A DNA stretch of 61,987 nt from Sandarakinorhabdus rubra (GCF_010994245.1 NZ_WMHO01000001.1:1-61987), one strand, 5' to 3'. Positions 1-9,176 are shown, numbered from the stretch's first letter. Notes: generated by a model not told the origin, from the letters alone. Program-made: numbers and translations.

Positions 1-201
1 TTTGCCGCCGATGGCCGGCCGCGCAGCCTGGCCGAGGTGCATGATCTGGTGGCGGGCCGCATCCACCGCCACGGGGCCGGCACTTCGCCCGGCACGCTGC
101 TGCCGCAGACCGGCAATCCGCTGCCGCCCGCTCAGCCGCAGCCTGACCTGGCGGCGGCGCGCGCCCGCATGGCCTATCTGATGCTGGCAGCCATGCAATG
201 A
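1..201 (+). CDS. C-terminal end of an unidentified gene upstream of flhA (partial)
   Basis: An open frame runs in from the left edge and ends at a TGA at 199-201, giving the last 66 residues of a protein. The tail is rich in Ala, Pro and Arg and ends with a short helix-like stretch (ARMAYLMLAAMQ). The stop overlaps the flhA start in an ATGA arrangement, so the two genes are translationally coupled and probably share a flagellar operon. I see no motif that names it. A flagellar assembly protein is a guess from position only. Confidence 0.6.
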   Translation, partial: FAADGRPRSLAEVHDLVAGRIHRHGAGTSPGTLLPQTGNPLPPAQPQPDLAAARARMAYLMLAAMQ

Positions 202-2279
202 GCGCGCTGGTTGCCCGTCTGCCTGGCGGCCTGTCGGGGCGCGCCACGCTGGTGCCGCTGGCGGTGCTGGTGCTGCTCGGCCTGATGGTGGTGCCGCTGC
301 CGGCGGTGCTGCTCGACATCTTCTTCATCGCCAGCATTGCTGTTGCGCTGACCGTGCTGATGGTGGCGGTCAATATCCGCCAGCCGCTCGATTTCTCGGC
401 GTTTCCGACCGTTCTTCTCTATGCGACGCTGCTGCGGCTGGCGCTCAATGTCGCCTCCACGCGCGTCGTGCTGGTGCATGGCCATGAAGGCACGGCAGCG
501 GCCGGCCATGTGATCGAGGCGTTCGGCAGCTTCCTTGTCGGCGGTGATTTCATCGTCGGCATCTTCGTCTTTGCGGTGCTGATGATCATCAATTTGGTGG
601 TCATCACCAAGGGGGCGGGCCGCGTATCGGAAGTGGCGGCGCGCTTCACGCTGGATGCGCTGCCCGGCAAGCAGATGGCCATCGATGCCGATCTGAACGC
701 CGGCCAGATCACCGCCGACGAAGCCCGCGCCCGCCGGCTCGAAGTCACCACCGAGGCCGATTTCCACGGCGCCATGGACGGTGCCTCCAAGTTCGTGAAG
801 GGCGATGCCATCGCCGGGGTGCTGATCCTCGCCATCAACATCATCGGTGGGCTGATCCTAGGCACCGTGTCGCACGACATGGCCATTGGCGATGCGGCGC
901 GCACCTATCTGCTGCTGGCGGTGGGCGATGGCCTGGTCGCACAGGTGCCGGCGCTGCTGCTGTCGATCGCCGCTGCCATGGTGGTGACGCGGGTGGGCAA
1001 GAGCGAGGATCTCGCCGGCCAGGTCGGCAGCCAGATCGGCCGCGCCGCGCCGTGGCTGCCGGTGGGCCTGATCCTGGCGCTGATCGGCCTTTTGCCCGGC
1101 ATGCCATTGCTGGTGGTGGCGCCTGCCGTGGGGCTGGCGCTGTGGCTGGCGCGGCGCCGCCCGGCGGAAACGACAACCACGGCCGAAGCGGACTCTGCCC
1201 CGGCAAACGACAGCGGCCGCATCGATTGGGCCGATGTGGCCGACACCGCGCCGGCCGCGCTGGAGATCGGCTTCGGGCTGGTGCCGCTGGTGGAAGATGT
1301 GCGCGGCGCCCCGCTGATGGCGCGCATCACCGCGGTGCGTCGCCAGCTTTCGAAGAACCTGGGCTTTGTGCTGCCGCAGGTGCGCGTGCGCGATGATCTG
1401 GCGCTGTCGCCCTTCCAGTATCGCATCACGCTGGCCGGCGTGGTGGTGGGGGAGGACGAGGTGTTCCCCGACGATCTGCTGGCGATCGCCGCCGGCCCGC
1501 TGGCCACCACGGTGCCGGGCCGCGACGCCCATGATCCGGCCTTCGGCCTGCCAGCGCGCTGGATCGATCCTGCCGACGCCGATCTGGCCGAAGCCGCCGG
1601 TTACACGGTGGTCGATCCTGCAGCGGTGATCGGCACGCACCTCAATGAACTGCTGCAGGCCCACGCCCACCGCCTACTGGGGCAGGACGAGGTGCAGGCC
1701 CTGCTCGACACGCTGGCCGATGCCGCCCCGGCGCTGGCCGCCGCGCTGACGCCCAAGCTGCTGCCGGCCTCGGTGGTCACGCAGGTGCTGGCCCGGCTGC
1801 TGGAGGAGGGGATTTCGATCCGCGACATGCGCTCAATCGCCGGCGCGCTGGTGGCGGTGGCGCCCAAGAGCCAGGACCCGGTCGAACTCGGCGAGCTGAT
1901 CCGCCCGGCGCTGGGCGGCGCCCTCGTGCAGGCGCTGGCCGGGGTGAAGGGGCCATTGGCGGCCGTCGCTATCGATCCGGGGCTCGAACATCTCCTCGTG
2001 CAGGCGGTGCGCGCCAATCCGGGGGCGGCGCATCCCTTCGATCCGGCGCTGGTCACCCGCGTCGCCGAGGCGGTGGCAGCGGCCACGACGGGCCTGCTGG
2101 CTGGCCCGCGCAAGTTCGCCATCGTCACCGTGCCGCCGGTGCGCCGGGCGCTGTGGCAGCTGCTGCACGCGCGCCTGTCCGGCGTTCCGGTGCTGGCCTT
2201 TTCCGACATTCCCGAAACCCGCGACGTGGAGGTGCTGGCCGTCATTGGCGCCCCCGCCAACAATGAAGGAGCTGCCTGA
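198..2279 (+). CDS. flhA: FlhA, flagellar type III export gate protein
   Basis: This 693-residue protein matches the FHIPEP family in length and layout. An N-terminal half with about eight membrane segments carries the family signature around residues 60-85, including LLRLALNVASTR. It is followed by a cytoplasmic half that in FlhA forms the nonameric export ring. FlhA binds chaperone-substrate complexes and couples proton flow to export of rod, hook and filament subunits. The start at 198 overlaps the preceding stop by 4 bp, and the stop overlaps the fliA start by 1 bp, so all three are likely co-translated. FlhA and FliA in direct succession support motility in this organism. Identification is secure. 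Confidence 0.96.
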   Translation: MSALVARLPGGLSGRATLVPLAVLVLLGLMVVPLPAVLLDIFFIASIAVALTVLMVAVNIRQPLDFSAFPTVLLYATLLRLALNVASTRVVLVHGHEGTAAAGHVIEAFGSFLVGGDFIVGIFVFAVLMIINLVVITKGAGRVSEVAARFTLDALPGKQMAIDADLNAGQITADEARARRLEVTTEADFHGAMDGASKFVKGDAIAGVLILAINIIGGLILGTVSHDMAIGDAARTYLLLAVGDGLVAQVPALLLSIAAAMVVTRVGKSEDLAGQVGSQIGRAAPWLPVGLILALIGLLPGMPLLVVAPAVGLALWLARRRPAETTTTAEADSAPANDSGRIDWADVADTAPAALEIGFGLVPLVEDVRGAPLMARITAVRRQLSKNLGFVLPQVRVRDDLALSPFQYRITLAGVVVGEDEVFPDDLLAIAAGPLATTVPGRDAHDPAFGLPARWIDPADADLAEAAGYTVVDPAAVIGTHLNELLQAHAHRLLGQDEVQALLDTLADAAPALAAALTPKLLPASVVTQVLARLLEEGISIRDMRSIAGALVAVAPKSQDPVELGELIRPALGGALVQALAGVKGPLAAVAIDPGLEHLLVQAVRANPGAAHPFDPALVTRVAEAVAAATTGLLAGPRKFAIVTVPPVRRALWQLLHARLSGVPVLAFSDIPETRDVEVLAVIGAPANNEGAA

Positions 2280-3019
2280 TGGACGCCCGTCTTGGCCTTG
2301 ATCCGGCCCTCTATGCCCCGGCCCGGCTGGCCCAGGTCGATCCCGAACGGCTGATCTCCAGCCACACCGCGCTGGTGCGGCGCATCGCCTGGCATGTCCA
2401 TGCCCGCGTCTCTGCCGCCATCGACATCGAGGACCTGGTGCAGATTGGCATGATCGCCCTCATCGAGGCAGCGCGCGGTTTTGAAGATCGCGGCCATGCC
2501 GCCTTTGCCACCTATGCATCCGTGCGGGTGCGCGGCGCGATGATCGACCAGCTGCGCAAGGGCGCCACGATGGTGCGCTCGGCGATGCGGCGGAAGCGCG
2601 AATGGGGCCAGGTGCGCGCCCGGCTGGAAAACCAGCTCGGCCGGCAGGCCAGCGAGGCCGAGATGGCCGCAGCGCTCGACCTGCCGCTGGCCGAGTACCG
2701 CGCCGCCATCGCCCAGACCCAGGCGGTGCAGACCGACCGGCTCGACGATGTCTATTCCGATCACAGCGACTGGTTCGCCAGCGACGATCCCGACGCGCAC
2801 GACCATCTGGAGGCCGATCACCGCCGCCGCGCCATCGCGGCCGCCATCGCCGAACTGCCCGAACGCGAAGCGCAGGTGCTGCAGCTCTATTTCGTCGAGG
2901 AGCTGAACCTCGAGGAAATCGGCCAGGTGCTCGGCGTTGGCCCGGCGCGCATCTGCCAGATCAAGAAGGCTGCGCTCACCCGGATGCGCGGCAAGCTCAC
3001 CGGCTGGGCTGACGAATAG
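2279..3019 (+). CDS. fliA: FliA, sigma-28 RNA polymerase factor for flagellar genes
   Basis: This 246-residue sigma factor begins on the last base of the flhA stop. It has sigma-70 region 2 (around residues 25-100, with DLVQIGMIALIEAARGFE and FATYASVRVRGAMIDQLR), a region 3 stretch, and region 4 near the C terminus (LPEREAQVLQLYFVEELNLEEIG). The absence of region 1 and the length are typical of FliA/WhiG-type sigma factors. FliA directs transcription of late flagellar genes such as flagellin and motor genes. Its place next to flhA supports the name over other group 3 sigma factors. No anti-sigma FlgM gene is visible in the window. Confidence 0.93.
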   Translation: MDARLGLDPALYAPARLAQVDPERLISSHTALVRRIAWHVHARVSAAIDIEDLVQIGMIALIEAARGFEDRGHAAFATYASVRVRGAMIDQLRKGATMVRSAMRRKREWGQVRARLENQLGRQASEAEMAAALDLPLAEYRAAIAQTQAVQTDRLDDVYSDHSDWFASDDPDAHDHLEADHRRRAIAAAIAELPEREAQVLQLYFVEELNLEEIGQVLGVGPARICQIKKAALTRMRGKLTGWADE

Positions 3020-3060
3020 GGCGGTTGCGGGCCACCTGATCGCTTGGCAGGCTTTCTGCC

Positions 3061-3888
3061 ATGGTCGATCTCTCCTCCCTGCGTTCGGTGCTGTATCTGC
3101 CGGCGAACCGTGCCAGTGCCATCGCCAAGGCGCGCACGCTGCCGGCAGATGCCGTCATTCTAGATCTGGAAGATGCGGTGCAGCCGGATGCCAAGGCGGA
3201 GGCCCGCGCCGCTGCCGTGGCCGCCGCGCTGGAGGGTGGCTGGGGGCAACGGCTGCTGTTCCTGCGCGTCAACGGCATCGGCACGCCTTGGCACGCCGAC
3301 GACATGGCCGCAGCGCATGTCGATGGCTTTGCCGGGGTCGTGGTGCCCAAGGTCGATACCGCAGCCGAAGCCGCCGGGCTGGTGGCGCGCGCTGGCGGCC
3401 GGCCGGTGCTGGCGATGATCGAAACGCCGGCCGCGGTGCTGAATGCCGCGGCCATTGCCGCCGTGCCGGGGATCGCCGGGCTGGTCGCCGGGATGGCCGA
3501 TCTGGCCAAGGCGCTGCGCTGCGGCAGCGACCCGGCCCGCATCCCGTTGCTTTACAGCCTGTCAGCCATCGTGCTGGCGGCACGGGCAAGGGGAATCGCC
3601 TGTTTCGACGGCGTGTTCACCGCCTTTCGCGATGTGGACGGCTTTCGCGCCGAGGCCGCGCAGGCCAGGCTGCTGGGCTTTGACGGCAAGACGCTCATTC
3701 ACCCCTCGCAGGTCGAACCCTGCAATGAGGCATTCTCGCCCACAGCCGACGAAGTGGCGCGCGCCCATGCGATGATCGCGGCCTATGAGGCGGCGCTGGC
3801 CGAAGGGCGCGGCGTGGCGACGCTGGACGGCGAGATGGTGGAGGTGCTGCACGTCGAGCAGGCCCGGCGCCTGCTGGCGCGCGCCTAG
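3061..3888 (+). CDS. HpcH/HpaI aldolase / citrate lyase beta (CitE-like) family lyase
   Basis: This 275-residue protein has a CitE-type TIM barrel: the N-terminal LRSVLYLPANR stretch, the acidic metal-site motif DAVILDLEDAV near residue 33, and later ETPAAVLNA and FDGKTLIHPSQV, the family's characteristic C-terminal segment. CitE-like enzymes cleave or form C-C bonds in acyl-CoA thioesters such as malyl-CoA, citramalyl-CoA or citryl-CoA, using Mg2+. The substrate cannot be read from sequence. It lies 41 bp after fliA, so it may be read through from the flagellar operon. The citryl-CoA-lyase-like protein at 54604-55359 was much closer to it before the island inserted, which could mean a shared pathway. 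Confidence 0.85.
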   Translation: MVDLSSLRSVLYLPANRASAIAKARTLPADAVILDLEDAVQPDAKAEARAAAVAAALEGGWGQRLLFLRVNGIGTPWHADDMAAAHVDGFAGVVVPKVDTAAEAAGLVARAGGRPVLAMIETPAAVLNAAAIAAVPGIAGLVAGMADLAKALRCGSDPARIPLLYSLSAIVLAARARGIACFDGVFTAFRDVDGFRAEAAQARLLGFDGKTLIHPSQVEPCNEAFSPTADEVARAHAMIAAYEAALAEGRGVATLDGEMVEVLHVEQARRLLARA

Positions 3889-4916
3889 GCGGCTTTCGCT
3901 CCGCACTTGTGGCAGAAGGGCGCGAAGCTGCCCTTGCGCGCATTGCACGCCGTGCAGGCTTCATAGAGGCCGATCCCGCAGTGCGGGCAGAAATCAATGT
4001 CGGGGTTCTTGAGGTCCACGGGCCGCTCGCAGCCGGGGCAGACGCCCTTTGCCAGCCGGGCGAGAGCCTGATCATAGGCCAGCACCTCGCGGCGCACGAG
4101 ATCGGGCTGGGCCTCGATGGCGCGCTGCCGGGCGAGATAATCCTGCAGGCCCAGGATCGCCCAGCGCCCGACCAGCAGCGTGATGATGACCCCGACTCCA
4201 TAGCGCACATAGCCGCCATAGCTGGGCAGATAGGGCACCAGCTCGACGAAGAAGGCGAACAGCGCGAACAGGATGAAGCCCCACACGAACGGCCACCAGC
4301 GGCTCTTGCGCTGCCGCTTGAACAGGAAGCCGGCGATCACCAGCAGCGGCAGGGTGACGGCGAGGCGATACAGGAACACCCTGAGTTCGGAGGCCTGCAG
4401 GGCTCCCTCCAGCCGCTCCTGCGCGGCCTCGCGATAGGGATCGAGCGCGCGCGCCAGCCGGGTCTCGGCCTGCTGCGCATCCAGCACCGCCTGGCGCTGC
4501 GCATCCACGACGCGGGTGGCGGCGGTCTCGGCGGCCTTCAACTCGTCGAGCTGGGCCGTGCGGTTCTTTAGCTCTTCATCCTGCTCGGGCCGGCCGGTGG
4601 CGGTGCGGGTGGCCACCCAGTTGTCGAACGTCTCGCGGGCGGCGGCATAATCGCGCGCCGTGCCCTGCCGTCGCAGCTCGGCCTGGTCCAGCGCGGCCTG
4701 GGCGGTCTGCAGCGCCTGGGCCGCGGCGGCGCGCTCGACCTCCAGCGGCTTGGACGCCGGGTCCATGAACTGGTCGAGCGACAGCTCGGCTTCCACCTGC
4801 GGTAGATCGCCCACCACGGCGTTGCCCAGCCCGATCAGGAAGAAGGCAAAGGCCAGCGCGATCAGCCACAGCGCCCGGTTGAACCATTTTTCCGAGAGGC
4901 GAATGGCGCTGTTCAT
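3885..4916 (-). CDS. membrane protein with coiled coil and C-terminal double zinc ribbon
   Basis: I chose the start at 4916 (MNSAIRLSEK), because upstream residues of the open frame run into the tRNA gene. The 343-residue protein has one membrane segment at about 10-32, an alanine/glutamate-rich coiled coil at about 55-175, and three membrane segments between about 180 and 258. It ends in two zinc ribbons (Cys pairs at 293/296 with 310/313, and 321/324 with 335/338). The stop overlaps the convergent CitE-like stop. Function is unknown. The layout suggests an inner-membrane protein with a cytosolic metal-binding tail. Confidence 0.75.
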   Translation of the reverse strand: MNSAIRLSEKWFNRALWLIALAFAFFLIGLGNAVVGDLPQVEAELSLDQFMDPASKPLEVERAAAAQALQTAQAALDQAELRRQGTARDYAAARETFDNWVATRTATGRPEQDEELKNRTAQLDELKAAETAATRVVDAQRQAVLDAQQAETRLARALDPYREAAQERLEGALQASELRVFLYRLAVTLPLLVIAGFLFKRQRKSRWWPFVWGFILFALFAFFVELVPYLPSYGGYVRYGVGVIITLLVGRWAILGLQDYLARQRAIEAQPDLVRREVLAYDQALARLAKGVCPGCERPVDLKNPDIDFCPHCGIGLYEACTACNARKGSFAPFCHKCGAKAA

Positions 4917-5011
4917 GGGCCACAGGCTGGCGCGGGGGCCACGCCCTGTCAAATCCGGCGATTTGCGCTTGGCAAAGCCGGCCCGATTGCCTAACCGGCG
5001 GCTCCGGCTGC

Positions 5012-5086
5012 TGGGGCGTCGCCAAGCGGTAAGGCAGCGGTTTTTGGTACCGCCATTCCCAGGTTCGAATCCTGGCGCCCCAGCCA
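5012..5086 (+). tRNA. trnQ: tRNA-Gln (anticodon TTG), CCA encoded
   Basis: The cloverleaf is readable. The acceptor strand TGGGGCG (5012-5018) pairs with CGCCCCA (5076-5082), the discriminator is G5083, and CCA is at 5084-5086. The anticodon stem GCGGT/ACCGC encloses the loop TTTTGGT with anticodon TTG at 5044-5046. The T loop GGTTCGAATCC is canonical. The last 17 bases are the attachment core of the genomic island, and integration leaves the tRNA intact. The island now separates the gene from the T-rich sequence (51172-51189) that followed it originally. Confidence 0.97.
5070..5086 (+). other. attL core (3' end of tRNA-Gln)
   Basis: The sequence tcctggcgccccagcca spans the 3' half of the T stem, the acceptor strand and CCA. 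It is repeated exactly at 51153-51169. Insertion within the tRNA 3' end is the usual target of this class of tyrosine recombinase. Confidence 0.9.
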
Positions 5087-5150
5087 ACCTCCCTTCCAAG
5101 ATATTGATAAGCAAGGAAGTTCGTTCCCATTTCCGGGGCTTGGCTGGGAC

Positions 5151-5174
5151 TCTGTTACAGTGGACTGTAACAGA
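5151..5174. repeat. palindrome near left island end, partner of the one at 51070-51092
   Basis: TCTGTTACAG and CTGTAACAGA flank a 4-bp spacer, forming a 24-bp palindrome 64 bp inside the attL core and 19 bp before the integrase ATG at 5193. A near copy lies inside the right end. It could be an arm-type binding site for the integrase, a directionality-factor site, or an operator for integrase expression. Confidence 0.7.
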
Positions 5175-5192
5175 AGGGCGCAAATCTCAGGC

Positions 5193-6932
5193 ATGCGGGC
5201 GGTTCCAAACACCATCCGGCGGGGCGGCGTTTTCTACTTCAGGCGCTCGATTCCGCGTGACCTGAGAACCCTACTCAACCGCGCCGAGCTGTGCTGTAGT
5301 CTCAGGACGTCGGACATCGGGGCCGCCCGTGGCCTGTCCCGATCCCTCTATCTGCGTTCGGAGGAACTGTTTGAGATTGCAAGGTCGTCACCCATGCTGA
5401 GCGAAGCCGACCTCGCGCGGATCGTGCAAGAATTCTACGCACGCGTCCTCGATCAGGACAACCAATGGCGGCTGGCCAGCGCTGGTCCGCTGGACGAGAG
5501 CATGCGGCTGGCGCTCGTTGCCAGGTACTCAGAACTGGCGGAGAGTACGCGCAAGGACCTCGCCAGAAGCAATTTCGGGGCCGTTGACGAGATCGGCCAG
5601 TGGATGATCCAGAAGCACGGGCTGTCGGGCAAGCTTGACCGAAAAGATGAGCGGCTGGTCCGGCAGGCCCTGCTGCGGGCCGGCATTGACCTCGCCGAGG
5701 CAGTTCGTGCCCGGTTCGAAGGGGACTTCAATTTCGAACCGCGCGACAAGCTTCTGAAGACGGCGATCGAGAATGCCGCGGCGGCGCCGCACCCGCAGCC
5801 CGGCATCAAGCAAGCTGCTGAACCAAAGCCGCCTCAACCAGACACTCCAATGTTCTCAGCCGTGGCGGAGGAGTTCCGCCAAACCCAAGCGCGCCTGAAG
5901 GTGTGGGAACAGCAGACAGCACTTCAGGCCCGCAAGACCTATCAGCTCTTTGCCGAGATGTGCGGGGACAAGCCGTTGTCGGCCTACACCAAGCAGGACG
6001 CGACACGCTTCAAGTCGGTCCTCCTCGAGCTGCCCGACAACTACAGCAAGGCCGTCCAGTATCGCGGCATGACCGCAGAAGAGATTGCCAACGCCACCCG
6101 ATCCCAGGACTTGCCGAGAATCAGCCCACGCACGGTCAAACGTCATCTCACGGCAATGTCCGCCCTCTGGGACAGTGGGATCGAGAGCGGCGAGCTCTCA
6201 GCCAATATCTTCAGAGGGTTCAAGCTCCCGGCACAGAAGCGGGCCCAGGACCAACGGTCTATGTGGACGACCGAGGATCTCGATCGCCTGTTCGATACGC
6301 CAGTCTGGCAGGGCTGCCAGTCCGCTGCGAGGCGCTCCAAGCCAGGCAAGCACATTATCCGTGACGAGAAGTATTGGCTGCCCCTGATCGCGCTCTATTC
6401 CGGCATGCGCCAGGAGGAGATCTGCCAGCTGCATCTCACCGACATCCGCCAGATCGACGGCGTGTGGGTGTTCGACATCAATGCGGCGCCGCCCCGCCAG
6501 CTGAAGAACCAAAACGCGGTCAGGATTGTCCCGGTCCACAAGGAGCTCATCCGGCTGGGCCTTCTTGGCTACGTGGAAGACCAACGCAAGGCAGGCCATG
6601 ACATGGTCTTTGACCGACTGACGCCTGGCGGCGCGGACAATCGCCTCGGGCACAATTTCACCAAGTGGTTCACCCGCTATCGCCGTGAAGTTGGTCTCTA
6701 CGAACCCAAGCTGGACTTCCACTCGTTGCGACACAGTGCAACGACCTTTCTGCAGCGGGCAAAGGTGCCGGTGGCATTAATCGACGCACTCACCGGTCAC
6801 AGCACTCCTGGCGAGACGGCGCGCTATAGCAAGGGCTATGAAGTGATTGATCTACAGGAAGCGATCGATAAAATTGATCCAAGACTAAGTTCGAGTACTG
6901 GACTGCGTGAGCGAATTACTCTGAAGGTCTGA
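5193..6932 (+). CDS. tyrosine recombinase (integrase) of the genomic island
   Basis: I start it at ATG 5193 (MRAVPNTIRRGG), because the GTG at 5160 lies inside the palindrome. The 579-residue protein has a DUF6538-type N-terminal segment (GGVFYFRRSIPRDLRT), a SAM-like core-binding domain near residues 210-330, and a catalytic domain. The catalytic residues are visible: Arg406 (SGMRQEE), His510 and Arg513 (HSLRH), His536 (TGHST) and nucleophile Tyr545 (ARYSKGY). It lies beside tRNA-Gln and is transcribed away from it. It should catalyse recombination between attL and attR. The catalytic set looks complete, so it is probably active. Confidence 0.95.
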   Translation: MRAVPNTIRRGGVFYFRRSIPRDLRTLLNRAELCCSLRTSDIGAARGLSRSLYLRSEELFEIARSSPMLSEADLARIVQEFYARVLDQDNQWRLASAGPLDESMRLALVARYSELAESTRKDLARSNFGAVDEIGQWMIQKHGLSGKLDRKDERLVRQALLRAGIDLAEAVRARFEGDFNFEPRDKLLKTAIENAAAAPHPQPGIKQAAEPKPPQPDTPMFSAVAEEFRQTQARLKVWEQQTALQARKTYQLFAEMCGDKPLSAYTKQDATRFKSVLLELPDNYSKAVQYRGMTAEEIANATRSQDLPRISPRTVKRHLTAMSALWDSGIESGELSANIFRGFKLPAQKRAQDQRSMWTTEDLDRLFDTPVWQGCQSAARRSKPGKHIIRDEKYWLPLIALYSGMRQEEICQLHLTDIRQIDGVWVFDINAAPPRQLKNQNAVRIVPVHKELIRLGLLGYVEDQRKAGHDMVFDRLTPGGADNRLGHNFTKWFTRYRREVGLYEPKLDFHSLRHSATTFLQRAKVPVALIDALTGHSTPGETARYSKGYEVIDLQEAIDKIDPRLSSSTGLRERITLKV

Positions 6933-6961
6933 ATCGCTCTGGGGGTTGCGTCAAAATTGAC

Positions 6962-6989
6962 TTGACAGCAGAGTCTCGATCCATTAAAT
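6962..6989 (+). promoter_or_regulatory. candidate sigma-70-type promoter after the integrase
   Basis: TTGACA (6962-6967) is followed after 16 bp by TTAAAT (6984-6989) in an AT-rich stretch about 125 bp before the gene at 7115. The -35 is consensus but the -10 matches only partly, so this is a weak candidate. Confidence 0.3.
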
Positions 6990-7114
6990 TTAAAATTGCT
7001 ACTGCATCCACTGTCTGAACTACAGTCTTGCTGAAAACTGCCTAACTATCCTTCCATCTAAATAAAATACTTACTGTCTCTTCCCCCTTTGGGGAGATTT
7101 GTAAGAGGCGGAAA

Positions 7115-7402
7115 ATGAAATTTGATAAGCTACCAACAGCTGAGCCCAGGCCGGGTGACAGTGCTGCAATGCTCGAAGCCATCAAGGAGCTGGAGAGGCA
7201 AGGGGTCGACGTGCGACGCCCTCTCGGCAGCCCGTATCAGCTCAAGGTGGCTGCCGACTTGAGCTACTTCCCCGACAAGGGAACCATCTATCAAGACGGC
7301 GCCCGAGGGGCCATGCCTCAGCGCGGTTTGCGTTCTCTGATCGACCTGCTGAAAGCAGAAAAGCAAGGCGGGAGTAGTGTCCAGCTGTCGTTGAAGGGTT
7401 AA
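7115..7402 (+). CDS. small hypothetical protein (95 aa)
   Basis: The ATG at 7115 follows a good ribosome binding site (AAGAGGCGGAAA). The protein has no membrane segment or metal motif. It has a helical N-terminal half and a segment (KVAADLSYFPDKGTIYQDG) that reads like a short beta meander. It is followed within 37 bp by a PD-(D/E)XK protein on the same strand, so the two may work together. I do not recognise the family. Confidence 0.6.
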   Translation: MKFDKLPTAEPRPGDSAAMLEAIKELERQGVDVRRPLGSPYQLKVAADLSYFPDKGTIYQDGARGAMPQRGLRSLIDLLKAEKQGGSSVQLSLKG

Positions 7403-7438
7403 GTGATTTTGACGACCCCTAAGGCAGGTTTGCGAACG

Positions 7439-7975
7439 ATGCCCGAGATCCCCTCCATCGCGGATGTCCAACGCAAGGCTTCTGCGTCTGCTTTCGGTCA
7501 ACCGCTCGTCACCAATGTGCTGCGCGGCTTGGTTGCGGAGGCCATTGTTGCATTGGCTTTGGAGCCGGAATGGACCTGGTGCGGCGGCGATTATGCAAGT
7601 TGGGACTTCGTCAACCAAAACGGGCTCAGGCTGGAGGTCAAACAGTCAGCCGCGCGGCAGAGCTGGGCCGTCGGTAAGGCAACCACGGCGTGCTCGTTCG
7701 ACATCGCGATCCGTACAGGTCGGTATGAAGAGACAACCTGGGTGCCAGAGGCAGGACGTGCTGCGCACCTTTATGTCTTTGCACATCACCCCGTTGCTGA
7801 AGAGACCGCCGACCATCGCGACCCCGCCCAATGGGATTTCTATGTGGTAGCGACGGATCGCCTGCCTGCCACGAAGCGTCTCACACTGAAGCGGCTGCAA
7901 TCGCTGACTGAACCTGTAACCTTTGAGAAGCTGGCTGAAGCCGTCTGCCGGGTGGCCGCTCCCGCTGGACCGTGA
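7439..7975 (+). CDS. PD-(D/E)XK-like nuclease fold protein (178 aa)
   Basis: I prefer the ATG at 7439, with AAGGCAGG ten bases upstream, over a GTG at 7403 that lacks a binding site. The centre of the protein has WDFVNQNGLRLEVKQSAARQSW, which fits the nuclease core Asp...Glu-x-Lys, preceded by a helical stretch with a conserved-looking Glu (LRGLVAEAIVALAL). The length and fold resemble small restriction-type endonucleases. No methylase is adjacent. A role in DNA cleavage is inferred from the motif only. Confidence 0.6.
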   Translation: MPEIPSIADVQRKASASAFGQPLVTNVLRGLVAEAIVALALEPEWTWCGGDYASWDFVNQNGLRLEVKQSAARQSWAVGKATTACSFDIAIRTGRYEETTWVPEAGRAAHLYVFAHHPVAEETADHRDPAQWDFYVVATDRLPATKRLTLKRLQSLTEPVTFEKLAEAVCRVAAPAGP

Positions 7976-7989
7976 CGGGGTGGGAGATC

Positions 7990-8085
7990 ATGCGCAGCAA
8001 TGCAATGAACCCCGACATTCAGTTCCTGAGCTTCGGCACCAATGAGGCTTGGCAGGTTGGGACGTGGGCCGATTGTTCTAGTTAG
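7990..8085 (+). CDS. possible 31-aa small ORF
   Basis: ATG 7990 follows GGGAGATC, a passable ribosome binding site, and reads 31 codons to a TAG at 8083-8085. It ends on top of the stop of the convergent HNH gene. It could be a remnant of a longer gene or a chance frame. There is no recognisable motif. Confidence 0.2.
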   Translation: MRSNAMNPDIQFLSFGTNEAWQVGTWADCSS

Positions 8086-9002
8086 CCTGCAAGCGGTCCA
8101 GCGCCGAACCTTTCCCGATGCCGAGCCACATATTCCGGCCGTGGGTGCAGGCGCCGGTCGTTTGGTAGCCGTATCCTCTCACCAGCGGCAGGAAATAGCT
8201 TCCTGAGCTCCCCTGGCACCTTGTTGTGCGAGACCAGAAGGCCAAGGTCTTCACTCAGGCTGATCAGGTGGCGATCGAACAGCCAGTGTGCTGTCGCTGA
8301 CAATGCGATCCCATTCTGCACCACGTCGGGTCCGCCATCTGACACCGGCCAGATATGAGCGGCCTGTGCTTCGGCCTTGCCGCCACCATTGACGATGCGC
8401 AGTCCGGTGACCGCGCAAGTCTTGTCATACGCATCAAGGACATGCCCCCGGAAGGCCGCATCCCTGATCTTCCTGTTTACCAGCATCTGCTCAATCCGCC
8501 GTTCTGTCAGGGGCTCAGCCAGCAAGGCCGCCGTTGCTGGGTCAAGGCGCTGCACTTCCAGCTCCAGCCGAATGGCGTTTTCGGGAGCGAGTGTTTCATC
8601 CAGACCAGCCGCCACGATCGCTGCAAAATCTTCCCCGTCCACCGCCCTGACCGACAGTCCGCGCAGAGCACGGCCCGCAAAGCCTGGGTTTGCCAGCTCG
8701 CGCAAGAACCGTTCCGCAAACCGCCCGTTGTTATCTCTGTAGGGGACTGGCCGATCAAACTCGAGGAAGTCGGTCATCCGGGCATAAAAGTGACCGCGTA
8801 CCGCCGGATCAGGATCGACCCTGTCTACCCGCGCAGCGCCGATATAGGCCATCCGGCCGCCATCAGCGCGGGTTTCTCGGTAGATCACCCAGTCACCGAC
8901 ACTGCGCTGCACGCTGGCGATATACTGGCTTGGAAAATGGTAGCGCAGTCCGATTTCATCATCATAGGCGGAGCGGCCGCTGATATCGAAGATTGCTTTC
9001 AT
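8082..9002 (-). CDS. HNH endonuclease with N-terminal PUA/EVE-like domain
   Basis: I take the start at 9002 (MKAIFDISGRSAYDDE), since the residues upstream do not look like part of the fold. In the C-terminal half, YDKTCAVTGLRI is followed by AQAAHIWPVSDGGPDVVQNG and HWLFDRHLISL, which is the HNH pattern of the PF13391-type nucleases. The first 100 residues (RYHFPSQYIASV, GDWVIYRETR, YIGAARVDRV) look like a PUA/EVE-like base-binding domain. Such combinations are common in modification-dependent restriction enzymes, so a role against modified phage DNA is a reasonable inference. It is transcribed alone. Confidence 0.75.
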   Translation of the reverse strand: MKAIFDISGRSAYDDEIGLRYHFPSQYIASVQRSVGDWVIYRETRADGGRMAYIGAARVDRVDPDPAVRGHFYARMTDFLEFDRPVPYRDNNGRFAERFLRELANPGFAGRALRGLSVRAVDGEDFAAIVAAGLDETLAPENAIRLELEVQRLDPATAALLAEPLTERRIEQMLVNRKIRDAAFRGHVLDAYDKTCAVTGLRIVNGGGKAEAQAAHIWPVSDGGPDVVQNGIALSATAHWLFDRHLISLSEDLGLLVSHNKVPGELRKLFPAAGERIRLPNDRRLHPRPEYVARHRERFGAGPLAG

Positions 9003-9176
9003 GCTGCAATGCCAGGGCATTATGCCGTGGCTGTCAACAGCGTGCCAATTCAAGCCGAGCGGTGCCGATCCAGCCGCGTCTGAACGGCCCAATGTGCGGG
9101 CTCATAGTTCGGGCATCATCCTTGCGCATTCCGTGAATTCTCCTGGCCTCTCGTCACTGCAAGGCTTGGAGACCTC